Shown here one piece after another: positions 10,010 to 19,255 of a stretch of 64,000 nucleotides of DNA (positions are counted from its first letter, which is position 1; each line of letters opens with the position of its first letter). Source of the stretch: CAMLJR01 sp964500675. Its GTDB lineage: Bacteria; Pseudomonadota; Gammaproteobacteria; Pseudomonadales; CAMLJR01. The translations under genes were made by a program, and so were the position numbers. The notes below the pieces were generated by a model. It was not told the DNA's origin. It did no database searches and saw only the letters and a list, made by a program, of their open reading frames with translations. The stretch covers positions 434,001-498,000 of the forward strand of contig CAZCNY010000002.1 of assembly GCA_964500675.1 (NCBI GenBank), written 5' to 3'.

Positions 10010-10048
10010 GATCATCGACTCCAAACGGCGATAGTGAATCGCGTTTAA

Positions 10049-10477
10049 TTAGCGCGGCTGTGCGTCGCTCGGTTCGGCGGGAACCGTGCGCCAGCCTTCG
10101 GGACAAACCGAAACATACGGGTAGTAATTGCGCGATGATTTGCAGTAGTACCAAACCGATTCTCGCGGCGGCGCGGTGACCGGCGCGGCTTCGGGCTCGG
10201 CCACAACCGGAGGTATGTAGGGATTCGGGTAGGGATAAATCGGAGCAGGGTAGAAGTACCACATATCCGCCGCGATCCACCACCAGCCAAAGTGCCCGCC
10301 ATGATCGCCGTGATACCAGCGTCCTTCGCGCCAATGCGGGTAGTCGTGCTCGTGAAAATGATGAATATCGCCATGCCAGTGACGATCATGATCGTGGGGA
10401 TCGGCGGCTGCGAACGAACTGCACGTCACCGCGATAGCGGCGGTGCCAGCGCATAGCCAAGAGCGTAAAGCAGCCAT
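10049..10477 (-). CDS. Exported His-rich protein of unknown function
   Basis: 142 residues from the ATG at 10477, which has GGAG six bases upstream. A Sec signal ends near SSFAAADPH. The next 50 residues are packed with His, Asp and aromatic residues (DHDRHWHGDIHHFHEHDYPH and more). A Pro-rich spacer follows, then a conserved-looking end with WYYC, YYPYV and CPEGW, where two Cys could form a disulfide. This C-terminal pattern occurs in many small exported proteobacterial proteins. Metal binding by the His stretch is an inference. It lies 39 bases upstream of the glycine-zipper gene, probably in the same operon. Confidence 0.72.
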   Translation of the reverse strand: MAALRSWLCAGTAAIAVTCSSFAAADPHDHDRHWHGDIHHFHEHDYPHWREGRWYHGDHGGHFGWWWIAADMWYFYPAPIYPYPNPYIPPVVAEPEAAPVTAPPRESVWYYCKSSRNYYPYVSVCPEGWRTVPAEPSDAQPR

Positions 10478-10892
10478 GATAATCTCCTGCAACATCGGTT
10501 ATTGATCGGAATGGGTTATCGTTGTTTATAGAATAGATTTTTGAAGCTGAATTGCAGCTGAACTGTTTTGAGCAATGCGGTGCCCGGCGCGCATGCACAA
10601 TATTTTCATTTTCGCGGCGATTCGATGCGCCGCCGATTGCACGACTTGAGACAGGACAAAGATTGCGGTTTAGGAAGGCCAAACGAAAAAGAGGCGGCAA
10701 TCGCCGCCTCTAGGACACTCGAGAAAACCCCTTTCTCGCTAATGCGAGCACAACTCCATACCACCCGATTTTCCACCACCTGGTTGAACTGCGGTCGCGC
10801 GGACGGCAGTGCATAAATTCAGTATAGAGACTCTATCGCAACCTGCCTGAAAATTTAGCAAACGGTAATATTTGTCAACATTCGGCGCGAAT
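10478..10892. other. Non-coding interval with minus-strand terminator
   Basis: 415 bases. It holds the terminator of the S1/P1 nuclease operon (10681-10711) and presumably the promoter for the His-rich gene. Nothing else is recognised. Confidence 0.5.
10681..10711 (-). terminator. Rho-independent terminator of the transporter/nuclease operon
   Basis: A 9-base stem AGAGGCGGC (10690-10698) and GCCGCCTCT (10703-10711) has loop AATC. On the minus strand it is followed by a T-rich run (A-run at 10686-10690 of the plus strand). It lies 180 bases beyond the nuclease stop. Confidence 0.8.
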
Positions 10893-11825
10893 TCATCGCG
10901 CCGGAATCGACTGTTCGAGCAGCCAGGCCAAGCGTATTCCCGCTCGCATAAGCTGCTGTGCAGCCGCGCGTTTTGCTGCCTCGGCATAACTCGCATCGAG
11001 CACATAAACACCGTCGCGATCAGCCGGCGGCAATTTAGCGTAAGCGATATCGCGAGCGACACCGAATGCTTCCCGCGTCCAGTCGCGTATCGATCCACGT
11101 TGCCAGCGCGCCAGTTGCTCCGGATTAGTTTGGCGCATCAGTTTACGCGCGATCGCTTCGGGTTTACGGCCGAGCTGTGCGACAACAGCATTGTCCCAGT
11201 AGCCATGCAACGTGCCGTGTTTGAAATTTTTCGCAGTGACTTGTACCTCATTGCCGCCGCCATCGTCGTTGTCGCACGCGTGCAGCGGTTGATGCAAATC
11301 GCCGACGAGATGGATGAGAAATTGCAGCGCGAGTAAACGTTCGGCGGGCGAAGTGCGCGCGGATTTCAATTCAGCCGCGAACTGTTCGACCTTATCGACA
11401 ACGCAAGCTTTGGCGGGACCGGCGCTGGCGTTTTGTTGCGATTGCAACGGCGGCGAGCCAAAACAGGCGCGTGCAAAATCCGGATGCGCAAGTGCGAGAT
11501 TGACATAATGCCAGCGCCGCGTCTGTTCGTAGCGACTGGTTTGTTGATGGAGTTCTGTTTGTTCGTGCAGTGGGCCGCCGGCGCGATCGGAGTCGCGATA
11601 GGCATCGGCCCACGTGGCCTCGCTCGCAAAATCGGTTGCGGTGAGGCCGCTGTTGTCGCGTTGCAACAGCATTTCGATTTGCGCGCGTGTCGCGGCAGAA
11701 AGCGACTGCCACGCGATCAGCGCGATGACTGCATGGCCTTTATCGCCCCAGGCCTGCGCGCTGTTGCTGCCGATCAACAGGCTCGTCAAAAGCAGCAACG
11801 GCACCACGGCGATTAGCGACCGCAT
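10893..11825 (-). CDS. Secreted S1/P1-type nuclease
   Basis: 310 residues from the ATG at 11825; the longer frame would need a TTG at 11867 and gives no better signal. The signal peptide ends at SAQA, so the mature enzyme starts with Trp (WGDKGH). This N-terminal Trp is a zinc ligand in S1/P1 nucleases. Other zinc-site elements are DLHQPLHACDND followed by GGGNEV, and LHGYWDNAVV. The family has three zinc ions and cleaves single-stranded DNA and RNA to 5'-nucleotides, some members also removing the 3'-phosphate. It is the last gene of a four-gene minus-strand run after an ABC importer, suggesting nucleic-acid scavenging. Confidence 0.9.
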   Translation of the reverse strand: MRSLIAVVPLLLLTSLLIGSNSAQAWGDKGHAVIALIAWQSLSAATRAQIEMLLQRDNSGLTATDFASEATWADAYRDSDRAGGPLHEQTELHQQTSRYEQTRRWHYVNLALAHPDFARACFGSPPLQSQQNASAGPAKACVVDKVEQFAAELKSARTSPAERLLALQFLIHLVGDLHQPLHACDNDDGGGNEVQVTAKNFKHGTLHGYWDNAVVAQLGRKPEAIARKLMRQTNPEQLARWQRGSIRDWTREAFGVARDIAYAKLPPADRDGVYVLDASYAEAAKRAAAQQLMRAGIRLAWLLEQSIPAR

Positions 11826-11867
11826 CGCTTTGCGCGCGCAATTCACATTGCAATGCAGAGACAGCAA

Positions 11868-12809
11868 TTAGCGATCGACGAATAATTGATCGGCAGGCAC
11901 TTTATTTTTTATCATATTTATTTCGAGCAACTGCTCGACCAGTGTCTGCCAGCGCTGTGTGGTCATGCTGCCGAGTTTGCTGCCATCCTTGGTTTCGATC
12001 AGCGGTTTTTGCGCTTGCGCGCTCGCGAGAAATGTCGACGGATCCATCGCTTTGTTGAGCTGCGCCATTTTTGCGTTAGTCGATTCAGGGTTACGTAAAT
12101 AATCGCTCCAGCCCGCGCGCACGCTCGCAATCATCTTATCGACTTCAGCGGGATTTTTTTGCAAGTGTTCGCGCGTGGTGGCGAGCACGGTAGTGTAGGG
12201 ATTGTAGCCGCTATCGGCGATCATAAAAGTTTTGACTTTGATGCCGGCTTTTGCGGCGGCGAGCGGTTCGCTCGTGACGAAACATTGCTGCGAAATTTTC
12301 CTATCGCTTTGAAAATTGCCGATGCCGCCGAGATACGGCGCGGTCGCCACTTTGACCGGCGCATAATGTTTTTTGAAATATTGCGCGTAGGCGAGGCCGG
12401 ATTGCCACAGCAGCAGACCATCGCCGTGCATGACATCGGCGAGGCTAGTGAAACCGCGCTCGGCGTGCGTCATGATGCCTTGCGGCACGGTTTGATAGGT
12501 GGCGAACAGCGCGACGATGTCGTTGGCGCCGCGATCGTGCGCGATGACGATTTCATCGGCGGAAACGATCGCATAATCGACTTTTCCTGCAGCGAGCATC
12601 TGTACGGTCGGTGTGCCCGAGCCGCCTTCGAGAATATCGACAGTCAAGTTATTGCGCGCGAAATCGCCGTTGAATTTCGCCGCATAAAAACCGCCGAATT
12701 GCGGCTCGGCTTTCCAGTTCAATGCGAGCGTAATCGGATCGGCAAAAACGCTGCTATTTCCCGCGAGTGCGAACAGCAATCCAACGCTAAAAATAATTTT
12801 TTGCAACAC
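11868..12809 (-). CDS. ABC transporter substrate-binding protein, NMT1/THI5-like
   Basis: 313 residues starting at GTG 12809, with GGAGAG seven bases upstream. The signal peptide ends near SSVFA. The mature protein opens with ITLALNWKAEPQFGGFYAAK, typical of NMT1/THI5-like periplasmic binding proteins. These bind pyrimidines, sulfonates, riboflavin or related small molecules. It is encoded after its permease and ATPase and before the S1/P1 nuclease. No TPP or FMN riboswitch is visible ahead of the operon, so a nucleobase or related ligand is only a guess. Confidence 0.88.
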   Translation of the reverse strand: MLQKIIFSVGLLFALAGNSSVFADPITLALNWKAEPQFGGFYAAKFNGDFARNNLTVDILEGGSGTPTVQMLAAGKVDYAIVSADEIVIAHDRGANDIVALFATYQTVPQGIMTHAERGFTSLADVMHGDGLLLWQSGLAYAQYFKKHYAPVKVATAPYLGGIGNFQSDRKISQQCFVTSEPLAAAKAGIKVKTFMIADSGYNPYTTVLATTREHLQKNPAEVDKMIASVRAGWSDYLRNPESTNAKMAQLNKAMDPSTFLASAQAQKPLIETKDGSKLGSMTTQRWQTLVEQLLEINMIKNKVPADQLFVDR

Positions 12810-12834
12810 TGCATGCTCTCCGAATAGGTTTCTC

Positions 12835-12853
12835 CCCTCTCCGCGGGAGAGGG
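12835..12853. repeat. Intra-operon hairpin
   Basis: A perfect 8-base stem CCCTCTCC and GGAGAGGG with a 3-base loop sits between the permease stop and the binding-protein start. There is no T-run, so it is more likely an mRNA-stabilising or attenuating stem than a full terminator. Confidence 0.6.
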
Positions 12854-12855
12854 AA

Positions 12856-13629
12856 CTAACTGCGCAAATACGGCCGCCTGCCCATTAATAATCGCGCGAA
12901 AATATCGAGCGCGAGAATCAATAGCAGCGCCAGCACGCTGGACATCAACACGCCGCTGAAGACGAGATCGACACGCTGCTGCGTGCGCGCCGAATCGATC
13001 AGGCTGCCGATGCCGCCACCCGCGATAAATTCGCCGACGATGGCGCCGACGACGGCCAAGCCGATACCGATGCGCAGTCCGGCCAGAATATACGGCAGCG
13101 CCGAGGGCAGTTGCAGCTTGGTAATCAACGCCCAGCGCGCGGGTTGGTAGAGCTGAAACAATTCCTTGAGCAGCGGATCGGTTTGCTGCAATCCCGCGAG
13201 TGTATTCGCGAGAATCGGAAATAGCGACACAATAAAGGCCGAGGCCTTCACCGTTGGCGCGCCGAAGCCGAACCAGATCACGAGCAACGGTGCGATCGCG
13301 ATGATCGGCACGGTTTGAAAAAAAATGCAAAACGGCAGCACGGCGCGGCGCACGATCGGTATCGCAAAGAAAATGACCGCCAGCGCAATACCGATTACAC
13401 AGCTGAGGCCCAATCCCCACACAATCGAGTCGAGCGTCGACAGCATCGCCGCGTAAATATCGCTCCAATTATCCACGGTCGCGGCGACAATCGCGCGCGG
13501 CGATGGCAGCAAATAAGCCGCGACCCATTTCCGATCGACGCAAAACTCCCACGCGCCGAGCAGCAGCAATAAAAACAGCCACGCGGGCGATTTTTCGCGT
13601 ATGAATCGTGTTGCAGTAGCAATATTCAT
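12856..13629 (-). CDS. ABC transporter permease, SsuC/ThiX-like
   Basis: 257 residues with about six membrane helices. The coupling segment is GLQQTDPLLKELFQLYQPAR, in the position of the EAA loop that docks with the ATPase. It is BPD_transp_1 type, as in sulfonate, nitrate and pyrimidine-precursor importers. It overlaps the ATPase gene by 4 bases (ATGA), so they are translationally coupled. It works with the NMT1-like binding protein that follows. Confidence 0.9.
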   Translation of the reverse strand: MNIATATRFIREKSPAWLFLLLLLGAWEFCVDRKWVAAYLLPSPRAIVAATVDNWSDIYAAMLSTLDSIVWGLGLSCVIGIALAVIFFAIPIVRRAVLPFCIFFQTVPIIAIAPLLVIWFGFGAPTVKASAFIVSLFPILANTLAGLQQTDPLLKELFQLYQPARWALITKLQLPSALPYILAGLRIGIGLAVVGAIVGEFIAGGGIGSLIDSARTQQRVDLVFSGVLMSSVLALLLILALDIFARLLMGRRPYLRS

Positions 13630-14393
13630 GCGGCGCGCTCGATGGCGGCGAAGCGTTGCGAAAACGCTTTCGCGATCGTGTTGAATTCCGTGCTCAATTT
13701 AGTTTCCTGCGTGCGCGCGGGTAATTCGATCGCCCGCCACGCCGCGAGTTTGCCGTGGCGGTCGAGCAGCAACACATCGTCGCCGAGATAAACCGCTTCG
13801 GCGATCGAATGTGTGACGAACACGTACTGCAAACCCAGCGTGGTTTTTAATTCGAGCAATAAATCCTGCAAACGAAAACGCGTGCGTTCGTCGAGTGCGG
13901 CGAACGGCTCGTCGAGCAGCAACAATTTCGGTTCGGTGATGAGCGCGCGCGCGAGCGCGGTGCGCATCTGCATGCCGCCGCTGAGTTCGCGCGGAAAATG
14001 ATCGAGATGTTCGTCCAGACCGAGTTGCTTCAGCAATACGATGGCGCGCTCACGCGCGCCGCGATCAACTTTCGTTTGCAGCTCGAATGGCAACAACACG
14101 TTTTCCAGCGCGGTGCGCCACGGCACCAAACGCGGCTCTTGAAATACATAAGTCATGTGCGCGGCGAGCACGGGATCGATCAGCAATTCGCCGCCGCTCG
14201 ATGGTTCGAGTCCCATCAACAAGCGCAGCAACGTCGTCTTGCCGCAACCCGAAGGGCCGAGCAGCGAGAGGCAGCGGCCGTGCGGCAGCGTGAACGATAA
14301 ATCGCTCAACGTATCGCGCGGCTGCGAGGCAAAACGCTTGCGCAGCTGTTTGCTGGTGATGGCGTATTCTGCGCCAGTAGAAAAATCAGTCAT
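13626..14393 (-). CDS. ABC transporter ATP-binding protein, SsuB/ThiZ-like
   Basis: 255 residues, cytoplasmic. Walker A is GPSGCGKTT (about 48-56), the Q-loop is VFQEPRLVPW, the ABC signature is LSGGMQMR, Walker B is LLLLDEPFAALD, and the switch His is in FVTHSIAEA. The VFQEPRLVPW form of the Q-loop is common in the nitrate/sulfonate/taurine and pyrimidine-precursor importer group. It is the first gene of the operon ATPase, permease, binding protein, nuclease. Confidence 0.92.
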   Translation of the reverse strand: MTDFSTGAEYAITSKQLRKRFASQPRDTLSDLSFTLPHGRCLSLLGPSGCGKTTLLRLLMGLEPSSGGELLIDPVLAAHMTYVFQEPRLVPWRTALENVLLPFELQTKVDRGARERAIVLLKQLGLDEHLDHFPRELSGGMQMRTALARALITEPKLLLLDEPFAALDERTRFRLQDLLLELKTTLGLQYVFVTHSIAEAVYLGDDVLLLDRHGKLAAWRAIELPARTQETKLSTEFNTIAKAFSQRFAAIERAA

Positions 14394-14698
14394 CGCTTTT
14401 AAAGTATCATGAAGGGCAAGCAGCCGTCATATTATCAACGAGCCGCCTTGATTGGGGGGATAGTGTATATCGCACAGGGTTCAATGTGTTTGAAACGGCG
14501 TACAGCAAGAGGTGATTATGGCGTTAACTCGAAAATTCCAGCTGCGCGCCGTTGCCGCCGCCTGATAATTACGTAAAAATAATTGAGTAGATTGCTGGGG
14601 TGAGTTAGGATCGAAATTATAGCCGAGACGGATCGGGGCGATAATAATTTTTCCGGCTGTTGATAAATATCCTGCCGATTTGATTTGAGGTGTCAGGG
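14394..14698. other. Divergent intergenic region
   Basis: 305 bases between the ABC operon (minus) and the RHS gene (plus). It becomes A+T-rich towards the RHS start. I looked for TPP and FMN riboswitch cores on the minus strand and saw none. A TTGAGG ribosome site at 14685-14690 serves the RHS gene. Confidence 0.5.
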
Positions 14699-17600
14699 AT
14701 GAAAAATTTATACCCTTCTTTTTTTCGTTTTCGTACCAAATATCTATTGACCAGATACGTAGCAATTTTTATTGTTTTGGGTGCTGAGTTTCTGGTTCCT
14801 TCTAGAGCGAAGGCAGCGGTTTCTGATTGCATAGAGGACGGCGGGCAAGCCGTGTGCTCAATTCCGGTTCCCACGCCTTGGAACTATGGCTTCTGTGACC
14901 CACATATGAACTTTACGTATCAGTACGCTGCGTTCTGTCGAGCACAAGGGGGTACGTGGATGGGGGAGTACGCCTCTCCAGATTGCACAGGTACTTTTCC
15001 GCTCGACGAATCAAATTTGGTAACTGTTGCTGCGAGTTACAGTGGTAAGAATATAGATCAAGACAGCGGCTGGGGCCAAACGGTTTCAGATTATAACTGC
15101 TGGTCGGGTTCTCCCCGCTATCAAGGCGACATATTGATAGGAGATTTTCGTACTCTTTCTAATTCAAATGTATTTATGTTTGTTGAAAAAGCGCGAAGTT
15201 TGCAATGCCCCGTGGGAAGTGTCCTGCGAACAGTTAATGGGCATACAGCATGTGTACGTCCAGTAGAACCTATGCAATGTGGTGTTGGTAATCCGGTTAC
15301 ACCCGCCACGGGGACGAAAATACAAATTGAACAAGATGACATCGTATTCGGTGAACCATTTGAGCGTTATTATAATCCGTTTGGTTCCCTGATTCCGTAT
15401 ACTGCTGGCATGAATGTCGCGAAGCAATTTGGCGATAATTGGCGCTCGATTTTTGATTATAAGCTTTATCCAATTAGTGACTCTTCCTATTCAATTGCTG
15501 CGGTGAGCAAGCCGGATGGTTCGCTGCAATATTTCAATCAGCTCGGTAGGCCTCTGCTGGGTTACGGTGCCTCGGATGAATCGTTAATACGAAACAGTGA
15601 TAACTATATTTATTCGGCAGATAATCGCAAGTATATTTTTGATATTGCAGGGAAGTTGATTTCAATTAAGTTAGTAGGCGGAGTTACACGTACGCTGACT
15701 TATTCAAATGGTACCACTGGAGCTGGTGGTGGGTATGTTTTATATCCCGATGGTACTCCTTCAAATGTAGTACTCCCTGCTGGATTATTGTTGTCTGTGA
15801 CGGATTCTTTCGGTCGCACGATGACTTTTGGCTACGATGCGATTAATCGTGTTGTTGATCTTGTTGACTCCGAAGGGAAAACTATCAAGTACAGCTATGG
15901 TGTTTCAGATAATTTAATTTCAGTTACATATGCAGATAATAAAACCAGAACCTACGTCTATAATGAATCACCCAACATATCAGGCGCAAATTTGCCGCAT
16001 GCTCTTACTGGTATAGTCGATGAAAACGGCAATCGTTTCGCTACTTACAAGTATGATAATCTGGGTCGCGCAATTTCTACAGAGCATGATGTTTGGATTC
16101 AAGGAAATCCAGATCCATCGCCTGTGGAAAAAGTTTCACTTATATATACTGCCGATTCGAGTGGAGCCCCTTTTTCGTCTAATGTCACTGATGCCCTCGG
16201 CACAACGCGCACGTATTCCTTCACCAATATTCTCGGCGTGGTTAAAAACACCGGCGTCACCCAACCGTGCAACGCCGGTTGCGGTGCGGCATCGGCGACG
16301 AGTTACGACGCCAACGGCAATGTCTCCTCGCGCACCGACTTCAACGGCAACGTGACGAATTACGTTTACGATTTATCGCGCAATTTGGAAACCTCGCGTA
16401 CCGAAGCGTATGGCACGCCGCAGGCGCGCACGATCACCACGCAATGGCATCCGACGTATCGTTTGCCGACATTGATCACCGAGCCCGGAAAAACTACAAC
16501 GTTCAATTACGATGCGTCGGGGAATTTATTGTCGAAGACGATCACCGACACCGCGCTGAATCAATCGCGCACGTGGGGCTGGACGTATAATGCCTTGGGC
16601 CAGGTGTTGACGGCCGATGGCCCGCGCACCGATGTCAACGACGTGACGACGTACACCTATTACACGAGCGCGAGCAATGCCGCCGGCAGCGTACATGCGA
16701 TCGGCGATCTCGCGACGGTGACGAATGCGGTGGGGCTGGTCACGTCGATTACGAATTACGATTTGAACGGCCGGCCGCTCTCGATCATCGATCCGAACAA
16801 CGTGGTGACGACGCTGACGTATTGGCCGCGCGGCTGGCTGCACACGCGCACGGTGAATGGCACGCAAACCACCACGTACGATTACGATGGGGTGGGACAG
16901 TTAACGCAAGTCACGCTGCCCGACAATTCAGCGTTGCAATACACTTACGATACCGCGCATCGACTCACCGATATTCAAGACGGCTACATGGTTGGCGGAA
17001 CCTTGACCCTGAGCGGCAATAAAATTCACTACACGCTCGACGCGATGGGCAATCGCACGCAGGAAGATACGAAGGACCCGAGCAATAACATTTTGAAAAC
17101 ACGTTCGCGTATTTTCGATGCCCTCAACCGCCTGCAGAAAGATATCGGCGGCACGTCGCCGTCGACGCAAATCACGCAGTACACTTACGACGACAACGGC
17201 AATCTCAAAACCATCACCGATCCGCTCAATCACATCACCGTGAACGGTTACGATGCGCTCAATCGGTTGATCACGGTGACCGATCCGGCCAACGGCGTCA
17301 GCACGACGAATTACAACGCGCTCGATCAAATCACCTCGGTGTCCGATCCGCGTCTGGTCACGACGAATTACACGATTAACGCGCTCGGCGATGTCACGCT
17401 CACGCAAAGTCCCGATAGCGGCAACACCAATAAAGTTTACGATGCAGCGGGCAATATCGTTCAAAAAACCGATGCGCGCGGCGTGGTCTCGAATTACGCG
17501 TACGATGCGCTCAACCGCTTGAAAAAAATCACCTACCCCAGCGACAGCACCGCCACGTTGACCTTTAAGTACGACAACTTCTACCCATATTACTTTCCCA

Positions 17601-19243
17601 ACAACAATGGGTACCTGAGTTCTATCCTCTCACCCGATGGCAGCTCAATGGATTTTTATCGCGATGCCTATGGCAATCTGACTGGGTTTGAAGATGTCAA
17701 CAGCGTGGGCGATTTCTACAGCGAATTCCATTTCGACAGCGCCAATCGTCTGATCCAAATCATTTATAACAACGCGCGCATTGTCACCTATACGCGCAAT
17801 GCGCTCGGCCAAATCGTGCAAGTGCAGATGCAAAAAAATTCCGGTGCCGCCGTGCAAACCATTGTCAGCAATGTCACTTACGAGCCATTCGGGCCGATCA
17901 AAAGCATCACCTACGGCAACGGCATTACCACCACATTTGCGCATGACCAGGATTATCACGTGAACCGGGTGACCACCACTTCAACACCGGCTTGGGATTA
18001 CGTGTACAGCTACGACGCGGCCAGTCGCTTGACGGGCATGGCCGATCAAATCGGTGCGCTGAATAAAAGTTATGACTATGACACGCTCGATCGCCTCACG
18101 AGCGATCAATTCGACGGCAGCGCCAGTCTCAGCTACACGTACCAATACGACGCCGGCGGCAACCGTCTACAACGCGGCAGCAGCTTTAACAGCCACCCCT
18201 TGTCCACGTTCGTGCAACGATACGCGAGCGCGTCGAATCGGCAAACCGGGTTGGGGCTGGTGAGCACGCCCAGCGATGCCGGAGGTAATCTAACGGTGGA
18301 TTCGAGCGGCGATGTACTCACCTACAACACCGCTAATCGACTCGTGCAGACGAGCAACAGCAATGGCGCGACAACATATCAGTACAATGCGCTCGGTTGG
18401 CGCAATCTCAAACAGCAGGGCTCGATTCTCACGCATTACGATTATCTGCCCGACGGCAAATTGCTCGAACAGACTCAGCCCAATGCCGATGGCACCTGGC
18501 ATCAGACCGTCGATTATATTTGGCTCGACGACATGCCGATCGCACAGATCAAAACTACCTATGGGTACTACAATCACCCATCGACAAAACGCCTCACGTA
18601 TATCCACGCCGATCACCTCAACACCCCGCGCCTGATGACTGACGACACGCAAAAAGTCGTCTGGCAATGGACCAGCGACGGCTACGGTTACACACCGCCC
18701 GATACCGATCCGGATGGCGACGGAATCACCGACACACTCGATTTGAGATTTCCGGGGCAGATTGCAGACTCGGAAACTGGCCTGTTTTACAACATGAATC
18801 GGTATTATGATCCGATTACTGGAAGGTATACTCAAAGTGATCCGATTGGTGTAACAAGAAATTATTCCGATCCGATGTTGCGAGTATTGATTAAAAATGG
18901 TTTGCTTGCGGAAAGAGGTATCGGTTTTTATGGCTTAAATCAACCATATGCCTATGCTGATGAAAATCCACTTATTTATACAGACTCGAGTGGTTTAGTA
19001 GTCACCAAGTTTCCGGGACAAAAAAAGAAAGACGTTCCTGACGATGACACCGATAATCCACGACCTAAATTCCCTAAACCTTCTCGTATGTGCTCGGTGG
19101 CATGTACTGTTACATATCAAAAAGGGGTTATGGATTGTGCCCAATCATGCTCGATTAAGTTGTTTGGATACAATATGCGATCCTGCCAACAGTCTTGGTC
19201 AACTTGGCTAACAAATTGCCAAGTTAATTGTGCAACAAACTAA
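14699..19243 (+). CDS. Secreted RHS/YD-repeat protein with Cys-rich C-terminal tip
   Basis: 1514 residues from the ATG at 14699, with TTGAGG eight bases upstream; a GTG at 14690 is less likely. A signal or membrane helix (about 15-40) precedes a Cys-containing N-terminal region. A DUF6531-like segment follows (about 195-260, GNPVTPATGTKIQIEQDD). Then come many YD repeats (for example YDALNRL, YDAAGNIV). The RHS core ends with FPGQIADSETGLFYNMNRYY, DPITGRYTQSDPIG and YAYADENPLIYTDSSGL. The last 80 residues are a separate tip with a Lys/Pro/Asp-rich linker and seven Cys. The outer parts are visibly A+T-richer than the middle (about 16.2-18.75 kb). RHS proteins usually encapsulate or display a C-terminal toxin; this tip resembles no toxin I recognise. 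Confidence 0.88.
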   Translation: MKNLYPSFFRFRTKYLLTRYVAIFIVLGAEFLVPSRAKAAVSDCIEDGGQAVCSIPVPTPWNYGFCDPHMNFTYQYAAFCRAQGGTWMGEYASPDCTGTFPLDESNLVTVAASYSGKNIDQDSGWGQTVSDYNCWSGSPRYQGDILIGDFRTLSNSNVFMFVEKARSLQCPVGSVLRTVNGHTACVRPVEPMQCGVGNPVTPATGTKIQIEQDDIVFGEPFERYYNPFGSLIPYTAGMNVAKQFGDNWRSIFDYKLYPISDSSYSIAAVSKPDGSLQYFNQLGRPLLGYGASDESLIRNSDNYIYSADNRKYIFDIAGKLISIKLVGGVTRTLTYSNGTTGAGGGYVLYPDGTPSNVVLPAGLLLSVTDSFGRTMTFGYDAINRVVDLVDSEGKTIKYSYGVSDNLISVTYADNKTRTYVYNESPNISGANLPHALTGIVDENGNRFATYKYDNLGRAISTEHDVWIQGNPDPSPVEKVSLIYTADSSGAPFSSNVTDALGTTRTYSFTNILGVVKNTGVTQPCNAGCGAASATSYDANGNVSSRTDFNGNVTNYVYDLSRNLETSRTEAYGTPQARTITTQWHPTYRLPTLITEPGKTTTFNYDASGNLLSKTITDTALNQSRTWGWTYNALGQVLTADGPRTDVNDVTTYTYYTSASNAAGSVHAIGDLATVTNAVGLVTSITNYDLNGRPLSIIDPNNVVTTLTYWPRGWLHTRTVNGTQTTTYDYDGVGQLTQVTLPDNSALQYTYDTAHRLTDIQDGYMVGGTLTLSGNKIHYTLDAMGNRTQEDTKDPSNNILKTRSRIFDALNRLQKDIGGTSPSTQITQYTYDDNGNLKTITDPLNHITVNGYDALNRLITVTDPANGVSTTNYNALDQITSVSDPRLVTTNYTINALGDVTLTQSPDSGNTNKVYDAAGNIVQKTDARGVVSNYAYDALNRLKKITYPSDSTATLTFKYDNFYPYYFPNNNGYLSSILSPDGSSMDFYRDAYGNLTGFEDVNSVGDFYSEFHFDSANRLIQIIYNNARIVTYTRNALGQIVQVQMQKNSGAAVQTIVSNVTYEPFGPIKSITYGNGITTTFAHDQDYHVNRVTTTSTPAWDYVYSYDAASRLTGMADQIGALNKSYDYDTLDRLTSDQFDGSASLSYTYQYDAGGNRLQRGSSFNSHPLSTFVQRYASASNRQTGLGLVSTPSDAGGNLTVDSSGDVLTYNTANRLVQTSNSNGATTYQYNALGWRNLKQQGSILTHYDYLPDGKLLEQTQPNADGTWHQTVDYIWLDDMPIAQIKTTYGYYNHPSTKRLTYIHADHLNTPRLMTDDTQKVVWQWTSDGYGYTPPDTDPDGDGITDTLDLRFPGQIADSETGLFYNMNRYYDPITGRYTQSDPIGVTRNYSDPMLRVLIKNGLLAERGIGFYGLNQPYAYADENPLIYTDSSGLVVTKFPGQKKKDVPDDDTDNPRPKFPKPSRMCSVACTVTYQKGVMDCAQSCSIKLFGYNMRSCQQSWSTWLTNCQVNCATN

Positions 19244-19255
19244 TGCGGTAACTAT

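Noticed and set aside
12835..12853. Terminator within the ABC operon
   Set aside because: The stem is perfect but lacks a T-run on the minus strand, so it is listed only as a hairpin.
14394..14698. TPP or FMN riboswitch ahead of the NMT1-type transporter operon
   Set aside because: The conserved core sequences of either riboswitch are not visible on the minus strand, so thiamine or flavin uptake is not supported.
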